The notes under the pieces: model-generated
The model's input: only the letters and a program-made list of their open reading frames with translations
Told to the model about the DNA's origin: nothing
Database searches by the model: none
Program-made: the position numbers and the translations under genes
Shown: piece after piece, positions 1-5,169 of the stretch
Numbering within the stretch: position 1 is the first letter of the stretch
Layout of the letters: each line of letters starts with the position of its first letter
Source: Klebsiella pneumoniae
GTDB lineage: Bacteria; Bacteroidota; Bacteroidia; Flavobacteriales; Flavobacteriaceae
NCBI GenBank assembly: GCA_943325355.2
Contig: CALPPA020000159.1
Coordinates: 1 to 5,169 of the forward strand
DNA: 5,169 nucleotides
Direction of reading: 5' to 3'

Positions 1-1527
1 GGTAAAACAACCTTAACAGAAAAGTTACTCCTTTTTGGAGGCGCCATTCAGGAAGCAGGTGCGGTAAAAAATAACAAGATTAAGAAAGGAGCCACGAGTG
101 ACTTTATGGAAATTGAACGCCAAAGAGGAATTTCGGTTTCGACTTCGGTTTTGGCATTTAATTATCAAGACAAAAAAATAAACATTCTCGATACTCCAGG
201 ACACAAGGATTTTGCCGAGGATACTTTTAGAACCTTGACAGCAGTTGACAGCGTGATAGTTGTAATTGATGTTGCCAAAGGTGTCGAAGAACAAACAGAG
301 AAACTAGTAGCCGTTTGCCGATTGCGAAAAATTCCGATCATCGTTTTTATCAACAAATTAGACCGTGAGGGAAAAGATGCTTTTGACTTGATGGACGAAG
401 TGGAGCAAAAACTTGGTTTGATTGTCACACCATTGAGTTTCCCTATCGGAATGGGTTATGATTTTCAGGGAATCTACAATTTATGGGAAGAAAACATCAA
501 TTTATTTAGTGGTGACAGCCGCAAGAATATTGAAGAAACTATCGCTTTTCAAGATGTGAAAAATCCAGAACTGGAGAAAATTATTGGCGAAAAACCAGCT
601 TATAAACTTCGGGAGGAATTGGAATTAATTGATGAAGTTTATCCTAAGTTTGATCGTCAGGATTATTTAGATGGAAAACTGCAACCCGTATTTTTTGGAT
701 CAGCATTGAATAATTTTGGAGTTCGCGAACTCTTGGATTGTTTTGTCCAAATAGCACCATCGCCAAGAGCTAAGGATTCCGAAACTCGATTGGTCGACCC
801 AAAAGAAGAAAAAATGTCTGGATTTGTTTTTAAAATCCACGCTAATATGGATCCCAAACACCGCGACCGTTTGGCTTTCATAAAAGTAGTTTCCGGTACT
901 TTCGAAAGAAACAAGCCTTATTACCACGTTCGCCAGAAAAAGAATTTAAAATTCTCGAGTCCGAATGCTTTTTTTGCAGAGAAAAAAGAAATTGTAGATA
1001 TTTCGTATCCTGGAGATATTGTGGGATTGCACGATACGGGAAATTTCAAAATTGGCGACACCCTGACCGAAGGCGAAATAATGAGCTTCAAAGGAATTCC
1101 GAGCTTTTCGCCAGAACATTTTAGATACATCAACAATGCCGACCCGATGAAAGCCAAACAGCTTGACAAAGGTATCGACCAGTTGATGGACGAAGGGGTT
1201 GCTCAATTATTTACATTAGAAATGAATAACAGAAAAATCATTGGAACTGTTGGAGCACTACAATATGAGGTAATTCAATACCGATTGGAACACGAATATG
1301 GCGCTAAATGTACATATGAAAACTTCCCCGTTCACAAAGCGTGTTGGGTAAAACCCAATGATCTTAAAAGTGAGGAATTCAAAGAATTTAGAAGAATCAA
1401 ACAAAAATTCTTGGCTCACGACAAATACGGACAATTGGTATTCCTAGCCGATTCCGATTTTACGATTCAAATGACGCAAAGTAAATACCCGAACGTGAAG
1501 TTGTTTTTCACTTCGGAGTTTGAATAG
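1..1527 (+). CDS. prfC: Peptide chain release factor 3 (RF3), 5'-partial
   Basis: RF3 is the cytoplasmic translational GTPase that removes RF1 or RF2 from the ribosome after peptide release. The frame is open from base 1, well before the first ATG (106), and encodes 508 residues ending in TAG. Compared from memory with E. coli RF3 (529 aa), about 24 N-terminal residues are missing, because the window starts inside the P-loop (GKTT, residues 1-4). Other visible G-domain motifs are switch I around RGISVSTSV (42-50), G3 DTPGH (64-68), G4 NKLD (118-121) and a G5-like GSALNNFG (233-240). The RF3-typical domain-2 stretch GFVFKIHANMDPKHRDR follows, then the C-terminal domain with GTVGALQYEV (415-424). 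The G3 signature and the RF3-specific domain 2/3 sequence separate it from EF-G, LepA and TypA. No frameshift is seen. It converges on the minus-strand genes and is separated from them by a hairpin terminator. The 5' truncation is a window artefact, so start site and promoter are not visible. Confidence 0.97.
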   Translation, partial: GKTTLTEKLLLFGGAIQEAGAVKNNKIKKGATSDFMEIERQRGISVSTSVLAFNYQDKKINILDTPGHKDFAEDTFRTLTAVDSVIVVIDVAKGVEEQTEKLVAVCRLRKIPIIVFINKLDREGKDAFDLMDEVEQKLGLIVTPLSFPIGMGYDFQGIYNLWEENINLFSGDSRKNIEETIAFQDVKNPELEKIIGEKPAYKLREELELIDEVYPKFDRQDYLDGKLQPVFFGSALNNFGVRELLDCFVQIAPSPRAKDSETRLVDPKEEKMSGFVFKIHANMDPKHRDRLAFIKVVSGTFERNKPYYHVRQKKNLKFSSPNAFFAEKKEIVDISYPGDIVGLHDTGNFKIGDTLTEGEIMSFKGIPSFSPEHFRYINNADPMKAKQLDKGIDQLMDEGVAQLFTLEMNNRKIIGTVGALQYEVIQYRLEHEYGAKCTYENFPVHKACWVKPNDLKSEEFKEFRRIKQKFLAHDKYGQLVFLADSDFTIQMTQSKYPNVKLFFTSEFE

Positions 1528-1627
1528 GTATAAACCCTAGTTATTCTCTTGCTAAGGATTGAACCACGGATTAAACGGATTTGACCCATTTTATTTGCTT
1601 TTTCGCTGACAAAACAAGCACAAAAAC
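1528..1627. other. Convergent intergenic spacer with short CGGATT repeat
   Basis: This is the non-coding stretch between the prfC stop and the terminator hairpin. It contains two adjacent 9-nt units starting CGGATT, at 1567-1575 (CGGATTAAA) and 1576-1584 (CGGATTTGA), preceded by AACCA. I see no ORF, tRNA or promoter here. The units resemble the short GATT-containing repeat in the other intergenic gap (4344-4370). From memory, motifs of this style recur between genes in Flavobacterium, but that is recollection and untested here. Confidence 0.4.
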
Positions 1628-1660
1628 AAAACCCAGTTCCAAAATTTGGAACTGGGTTTT
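1628..1660. terminator. Bidirectional intrinsic terminator between prfC and the PID-CTERM-like gene
   Basis: A perfect inverted repeat pairs 1628-1640 with 1648-1660: 13 bp, with a GC-containing core ACCCAGTTCC/GGAACTGGGT and a 7-nt AAAATTT loop. On the plus strand the arm runs into TTTTTAATTATT, suiting termination of prfC. On the minus strand it runs into TTTTGTTTTTG, suiting termination of the leftward genes. It sits 100 bp past the prfC stop and 24 bp past the stop of the minus-strand small gene. A shared terminator is the expected arrangement for convergent genes. Confidence 0.9.
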
Positions 1661-1684
1661 TAATTATTGAAAATTTCAGATTTT

Positions 1685-1903
1685 CTATCCTTGAATTTTA
1701 TTGTTATGGATGGCTCTGAACTTCATAAAGACAAAGAACAAACCTACTATTGCTAGAACCCATACATAATCATCGATAGGCGCTCCAGGGTCTGGGCCTT
1801 CTAAAGGATCACCATTAGAGCCATCTCCAGGTTGAGCAAAAAGCACCATTGTAGAACAGAAGTAAAATGCAGCTATATAATATTTTAATACATTATTTTT
1901 CAT
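1685..1903 (-). CDS. Small PID-CTERM-like sorting-domain membrane protein (72 aa)
   Basis: This is a tiny envelope protein of unknown function. Residues 1-23 form a signal peptide: basic start (MKNN..K), hydrophobic core and likely cleavage after LFA before Gln24. Residues 24-46 are a Gly/Pro/Asp-rich linker ending PGAPIDDY. Residues about 47-60 are a hydrophobic helix (VWVLAIVGLFFVFM), followed by a basic tail with K61, R63 and K69. The PID motif (42-44), one helix and a basic end match what I know as the flavobacterial PID-CTERM protein-sorting domain. Such small proteins are sometimes annotated as signal peptidase, but no Ser/Lys catalytic dyad region is present, so it is not an enzyme of that kind. 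It lies 51 bp downstream of the LRR/T9SS gene on the same strand with no TAnnTTTG-type promoter in the gap, suggesting co-transcription. The start is ATG with A-rich sequence upstream and no Shine-Dalgarno, normal for this phylum. Function unknown. Confidence 0.8.
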   Translation of the reverse strand: MKNNVLKYYIAAFYFCSTMVLFAQPGDGSNGDPLEGPDPGAPIDDYVWVLAIVGLFFVFMKFRAIHNNKIQG

Positions 1904-1954
1904 TTTTGTAAATTTTAAGAGTTGTGATTTCGTTGAATAAATTCGGTTAGGAAT

Positions 1955-4180
1955 CTAGTTTTCTACTTTCTTGCTTATTACTTGGTTATCGTCTGTGGTT
2001 ACTTTTACAATCAATACTTGATTGCTAGCTTTCAAATTCTGGATTGAAGTGGTGTTTGCTTTCACACTTTTTTGTTCTGCGATCAATCTTCCTTGAATAT
2101 CAAAAACTTTGATATTGCTCATCATTTTAGCTCCTGAATTTACATAAATAACGCCACCGTTTTTATACACGATTACACTGTTGTCTGAAATCTCTTGACC
2201 CTCTATACTCAAAGTTTTTTGGAATTTCAATGAGAATCTGGTGTTATCTACAACTGCTGCTGCAGTAAAAGTATAAGAACCCATTTTCAAATCAGTTTCA
2301 ATTCCAGTTTTGCTATCCAACAAGTAAATGGCTTGATTTCCTAAAAACAATCCGTCAACGCGGTCAATGGCAATGGTATAATCTCCAGCTTTTGCGGTTT
2401 TGAAATTTAATGCTACCACATCTGAAGGAACGAAAGAAGGACGACCTTGAATGGTATATTCTTCATTATTGATGTTAGAAGTCAAAGCAAAAGGACTGTC
2501 GTTGATGTATTTACCATCATACATGTCTACTCCTAAAGTAGCTTTAGCGCTATAGGTTACTGCCATTTGAGAAAAATCACCTGCAACATTGGTAGCATTC
2601 AACCAAATTCTACTATCTACAACAAGTTTACTCGTTTTGAAGAATTGATTCGCATTATTTGCAACTCTTTGCGTATTTCTGAAAGTTACAGTACTTGCTG
2701 ATGTGGCTTCTACGAAAAATCCTTGACCTGTTTGTAGTACTCCTGCAGGATCAAATGATTGTAAATTTCCATTAGTTGTAAACGTTCCAGTTGGACCTCC
2801 TCCTGGCACCCAAGTGCAATAAGCTGAACCACCCGCATTATTAGTCTTTCTCCAGAAATATAAAGCTGATTCAATAGAAGCTGAATTTTCAGCAGCAAAT
2901 GTGGACAAAGATATTGGAGACGGATAAGGATTTCCTACTAAATTGTAACGGAATCCTGGAGCACCATAAATTAGAGTAACTGGAACATCACCATTATTTG
3001 GAACACCTGTAAAAACTCCAGGATATTTTATGCTTGATGATCCTGCATCATATCCTGAAAACGGGTCCGTGTTAGGCATACGGATTAAATAGCCTTTGGC
3101 AAGATTAAAAGTACCCGTTGAAGCTACAGCATTATATAAATTTGTACCTGAATTATATTCATAAAACCTTGCTGTATCTGTCAATGGTGAGAATGCTCCT
3201 AAAGTTAAGGCTCCCGTAACTGGTGATGACCATATAGTATAATCTAAACGTTTTAATAAACTACTTTCTCGGTTTACATTAATAGCTCCTGTATTAATTG
3301 AAAAAGGACTAGTTTGAACTAAGTTCGCTCTGTTGCTCAAGGTAAATGCGCTCCCTGGCGTAACGGTTAAAGCACCATTCAGATTTACATTAAAATTTGA
3401 AGGAATTGTAACCGCTGAATTATTTTTAATGGTTAACGTACAAGCAGTGATATCGGCAGCATCACTATAAGCAGCCTCAATTACTGCCGCACTACTTGCT
3501 GTTGGGGCAGCAGGATTCCAAACCCCTCCGCTGTAGGTAGTTAAGGTGCAATAGGTTGCTGTTGCATCTTTAAGGTAGTAACCTGGTACTGGGATACTAT
3601 CAACAAGAATACAACTTAATCTAGGATTTACTGAACACTGAAAATTATTTGTTAAAGGTAATCCTCTAATATCTAGACTTGTTAGAAGATTAGTATTGCA
3701 ATAAAAAGTGGCTAAATTTGTTAACGTACTTACATCTAAGGAAGTAAATTGATTTTGATCACAATCTAAATATGTCAAATTTATTAACCCAGAAACATTT
3801 AAACTAGTTAATTGATTTATCCATAAATCTACGTAAGTCAAATTAGTTAGCATACTTAAATTTAAGCTCCCAGCGATAACATTGTTATGGCAAATTAAAG
3901 TTTGCAAAGCGGTAAAATCTTGAATTCCAGCAAGACTCGAAATTCCTAGGCCAGTAAGATCTAAACTGGTAACATTGTCAATATCATCAGTCAAAACTAA
4001 ATTATCAAGAGGACCACTATCGTATCCCAACGCAATTAATGCTTGTTCGAAATTATCGTCAGGAATTGCTGTGGTTTGTGCTGTCGCAAAACTGGTAAAC
4101 AAAGAAAAGAGTCCAGTAACTAATAAAACTCGAATTTGATAACTCGAATTTGATTGAAAATTGTGTAAAATCTGTTTCAT
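1955..4180 (-). CDS. Secreted leucine-rich-repeat protein with T9SS type A sorting domain
   Basis: This is a predicted secreted or surface-attached protein of 741 aa, probably for binding or adhesion; the ligand is unknown. Residues 1-35 form a Sec signal peptide with an unusually long polar n-region (about 17 residues), a core VLLVTGLFSLF and a likely cut after ATAQ. IPDDNFEQALIALGYD (39-54) is the usual lead-in of flavobacterial LRR proteins. Residues about 70-193 carry leucine-rich repeats with roughly 21-residue spacing (LTYLDCDQNQFTSLDVS type), capped by NPRLSC (185-190). Residues about 216-295 are Thr/Ser/Asn-rich and beta-like. Residues about 296-510 contain IWSSPV (316-321), KGYLIRMP (362-369) and NLVGNPYPSPIS (413-424), typical of large flavobacterial T9SS cargo. 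A beta-sandwich-like block with GDYTIAIDRVDGLF (599-612) precedes the T9SS type A domain (about 668-741), which includes IKVFDIQGRLI (690-700) and a KK near the C-terminus. No catalytic motif is seen. Residues 514-741 are paralogous to the gene upstream at 4480-5169. A 14-bp tandem duplication lies in the signal-peptide region. Confidence 0.92.
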   Translation of the reverse strand: MKQILHNFQSNSSYQIRVLLVTGLFSLFTSFATAQTTAIPDDNFEQALIALGYDSGPLDNLVLTDDIDNVTSLDLTGLGISSLAGIQDFTALQTLICHNNVIAGSLNLSMLTNLTYVDLWINQLTSLNVSGLINLTYLDCDQNQFTSLDVSTLTNLATFYCNTNLLTSLDIRGLPLTNNFQCSVNPRLSCILVDSIPVPGYYLKDATATYCTLTTYSGGVWNPAAPTASSAAVIEAAYSDAADITACTLTIKNNSAVTIPSNFNVNLNGALTVTPGSAFTLSNRANLVQTSPFSINTGAINVNRESSLLKRLDYTIWSSPVTGALTLGAFSPLTDTARFYEYNSGTNLYNAVASTGTFNLAKGYLIRMPNTDPFSGYDAGSSSIKYPGVFTGVPNNGDVPVTLIYGAPGFRYNLVGNPYPSPISLSTFAAENSASIESALYFWRKTNNAGGSAYCTWVPGGGPTGTFTTNGNLQSFDPAGVLQTGQGFFVEATSASTVTFRNTQRVANNANQFFKTSKLVVDSRIWLNATNVAGDFSQMAVTYSAKATLGVDMYDGKYINDSPFALTSNINNEEYTIQGRPSFVPSDVVALNFKTAKAGDYTIAIDRVDGLFLGNQAIYLLDSKTGIETDLKMGSYTFTAAAVVDNTRFSLKFQKTLSIEGQEISDNSVIVYKNGGVIYVNSGAKMMSNIKVFDIQGRLIAEQKSVKANTTSIQNLKASNQVLIVKVTTDDNQVISKKVEN
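3650..3907 (-). repeat. Leucine-rich repeat block within the T9SS protein
   Basis: This part of the coding sequence (residues about 92-177) shows consecutive repeats. The pattern is L-x-x-L-x-C/L-x-x-N-x-x-T-S-L-x-V/L-S, for example units beginning at L114, L135 and L156, spaced 21 residues (63 bp) apart. The Asn ladder is visible at N100, N122, N143 and N164, and Cys appears at 97, 140 and 161 in the position before the Asn turn. A more diverged repeat precedes it (about 70-91) and a Cys-containing cap (182-190) follows. At the DNA level the units have diverged, so this is an old protein repeat and not recent DNA amplification. Confidence 0.85.
4127..4154. repeat. Perfect 14-bp tandem duplication in signal-peptide coding region
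   Basis: The 14-mer AACTCGAATTTGAT occurs twice back to back, at 4127-4140 and 4141-4154, with no mismatch. It lies 26 bp inside the start codon of the leftward LRR gene. The first copy read is translated as part of QSNSS and the second as part of QIRV, in different frames. The unit length is not a multiple of three, so losing one copy would shift the frame and hit a TGA at codon 36. With one copy, the signal-peptide frame would have no upstream ATG in this stretch, and its first in-frame triplet after the current start is TGA. The present two-copy state keeps the ATG joined to a good signal peptide. Confidence 0.95.
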
Positions 4181-4479
4181 AATTTTTTTTTTAGGAATTA
4201 GGGGAATTAAAATTTAATATTACAACTACATTAAAAAATAAGAACTTAATTAATCTTACAAAAATAAGAATTTATTTGTAATATTCCTATTTAGCACAAT
4301 TATTTATTAAGTTAATTTACAAAACAATAGCATACAACTCAAACAGATTTTGCTGATTTACACTGATTTTAGAACATTTTTTAGAATTTAAATAAAAAAA
4401 CTAATTTTTACTTATAAACGACTAAGAGTCAAAAACTAGAGATATTAACCAAAAAAAAAGCAGAAATACGAGTTGAATT
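4181..4479. other. AT-rich intergenic region between the two T9SS genes
   Basis: These 299 bp hold no credible ORF. Directly before the LRR gene's start, a run of ten T on the plus strand (4183-4192) gives a ten-A leader in the mRNA. This is the usual A-rich substitute for a Shine-Dalgarno in this phylum. The sequence at 4259-4266 reads TATTTTTG on the minus strand, matching the Bacteroidota -7 box TAnnTTTG, 79 bp from the start codon. The nearest TTG upstream of it is about 30 bp away, too far for a convincing -33 box, so the promoter call is weak. A short GATTT repeat sits at 4344-4370. No strong hairpin terminator for the upstream T9SS gene is visible; only short AT-rich stems occur near 4396-4440. 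Confidence 0.5.
4344..4370. repeat. Short CTGATTT/CAGATTT intergenic repeat array
   Basis: Three near-identical 8-nt units, CAGATTTT (4344-4351), CTGATTTA (4353-4360) and CTGATTTT (4363-4370), follow each other at 9-10 nt spacing inside non-coding DNA. The spacing is close to one helical turn. A related but not identical pair (CGGATTAAA, CGGATTTGA) is in the other intergenic gap at 1567-1584. The function is unknown. It could be a degraded dispersed repeat or a protein-binding array, or chance in AT-rich sequence. Confidence 0.45.
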
Positions 4480-5169
4480 CTAATTCACTATTTTTTTGCT
4501 AACCAATGAGCCGTCTTCTCCTGTAACTTTGACAATAAATACCTGTTGTGTGGTTTTTAGATTGCTAATTGTCGCTGAATTTGCTTTCACATTGTTGCGT
4601 TCTGCAATCAATCTTCCTTGAATATCAAAAACCTTGATATTGGCAATAGCCAAAGCCTCTGAATTTATATGCAAGGTCTCTTTATTTTTATAGACTGAAA
4701 CACTGTTGTCGTTAAATGCTACTGAAGCTACATTTAATGTTTTTTGGAATCTCAAGGAGAATCTTGTGTTGACTACTCCTACTGCTGCAGTAAAAGGATA
4801 AGAACTCGTTTTCAGATTCGTTTCGGCTCCTGTTTTGCTATCTACTAAATAAATGTCTTGACTTCCGGAGAACAATCCGTCAACGCGATCAATGGCGATA
4901 GCGTAATCGCCTGCAACATCTGCTTTGAAAGTCAATGGCACAGTATCCGCTGCGTCGAATGGCAAACTTCTTCCTTGAATTGCAAATTCTTCGCTATTAA
5001 GTAAAGAGTTCAACGCTGTAGGGCTGTCGTTAAAATATTTACCATCAATTCCTTTATCAATTCCAGACGTTGCGCCTGTCATATAGGCTAGCATCATTTG
5101 ATTTACTGTTGAAGCATCTTTAGAAAGGTTCAGCCAGATTCTATTTCTTTCGGTTTTTTTGGTTTTAAA
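4480..5169 (-). CDS. T9SS type A sorting domain-containing protein, 5'-partial (C-terminal 229 aa)
   Basis: This is the C-terminal end of a second secreted T9SS cargo protein. The reading frame stays open past the first in-window ATG (5097) to the right edge. The extra 24 residues (FKTKKTERNRIWLNLS...) align with FKTSKLVVDSRIWLNAT (residues 514-530) in the neighbouring 741-aa protein, so the ATG at 5097 is internal and the gene starts outside the window. Visible features are RIWLN, the IQGRSLPFDAADTVPL segment typical of these proteins, GDYAIAIDRVDGLF, and a T9SS type A domain with IKVFDIQGRLIAE and a KKIVN end. In the last 52 residues, 33 are identical to the neighbour by ungapped hand alignment. 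The function of the missing N-terminal part cannot be inferred. It is read in the same direction as the LRR gene, 299 bp upstream of it, so it is probably a separate transcription unit. Confidence 0.92.
   Translation of the reverse strand, partial: FKTKKTERNRIWLNLSKDASTVNQMMLAYMTGATSGIDKGIDGKYFNDSPTALNSLLNSEEFAIQGRSLPFDAADTVPLTFKADVAGDYAIAIDRVDGLFSGSQDIYLVDSKTGAETNLKTSSYPFTAAVGVVNTRFSLRFQKTLNVASVAFNDNSVSVYKNKETLHINSEALAIANIKVFDIQGRLIAERNNVKANSATISNLKTTQQVFIVKVTGEDGSLVSKKIVN

Noticed and set aside
25..1206. Several minus-strand ORFs of 75-89 codons within prfC
   Set aside because: They lie opposite a highly conserved coding sequence, overlap each other, and their translations show no recognisable domain or signal peptide.
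106..1527. A complete 473-aa GTPase starting at the ATG at 106
   Set aside because: The frame is open from base 1 and bases 1-105 encode the RF3 P-loop and following helix (GKTTLTEKLLLFG). Starting at 106 would remove the nucleotide-binding loop.
1596..1620. TGCTT...AAGCA inverted repeat as a second terminator after prfC
   Set aside because: The stem is only about 5 bp with a long loop and no T-run directly after it. The 13-bp hairpin just downstream is far better.
2710..2898. 62-codon minus-strand ORF inside the LRR/T9SS gene
   Set aside because: It is an out-of-frame shadow of the real gene on the same strand, with no domain or initiation context.
4259..4266. TATTTTTG as a firm promoter -7 box for the LRR gene
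   Set aside because: It matches the Bacteroidota TAnnTTTG consensus, but no TTG lies at the normal spacing, and such matches are frequent in AT-rich DNA. It is kept only as a weak note.
4344..4370. CRISPR array
   Set aside because: The units are 8 nt with 1-2 nt between them and imperfect. There are no spacers of 25-40 nt and no cas gene in the window.
4480..5097. A complete 205-aa gene starting at the ATG at 5097
   Set aside because: The frame is open to the window edge, and the codons upstream of that ATG match the paralogue at 1955-4180. The ATG is internal and the gene is a 5'-partial.

Overview
The window looks like part of a chromosome from a Bacteroidota bacterium, most likely Flavobacterium or a close relative. 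The evidence is AT-rich DNA, A-tracts instead of Shine-Dalgarno sites in front of start codons, two proteins with type IX secretion system (T9SS) type A sorting domains, and a small protein with a PID-CTERM-like tail of the kind seen in flavobacteria. The genus is an inference from style; no rRNA or other marker is present.

Layout: (1) Bases 1-1527 (+) hold prfC, peptide chain release factor 3, complete except for about 24 N-terminal residues; the window edge cuts its P-loop. (2) Bases 1528-1684 are a convergent intergenic gap with a short CGGATT repeat and a strong hairpin that can terminate transcription from both sides. (3) Bases 1685-1903 (-) encode a 72-residue protein made almost entirely of a signal peptide and a C-terminal sorting/anchor-like tail. 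(4) Bases 1955-4180 (-) encode a 741-residue secreted protein with leucine-rich repeats, a beta-rich middle and a T9SS C-terminal domain. It lies only 51 bp upstream of the small gene, and the two are probably co-transcribed. (5) Bases 4181-4479 are a very AT-rich intergenic region with a short GATTT-type repeat array. (6) Bases 4480-5169 (-) are the C-terminal 229 residues of a second T9SS protein, a paralogue of the one in (4), running off the right edge.

How it fits together: prfC is housekeeping translation machinery, unrelated in function to its neighbours and separated from them by the bidirectional terminator. The minus-strand genes form a cell-envelope/secretion cluster of two paralogous T9SS cargo proteins plus a small membrane protein. 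No new enzymatic or defence system is visible. The most unusual observation is a perfect 14-bp tandem duplication in the signal-peptide region of the LRR gene. Because 14 is not a multiple of three, losing or gaining one copy would switch that reading frame off.
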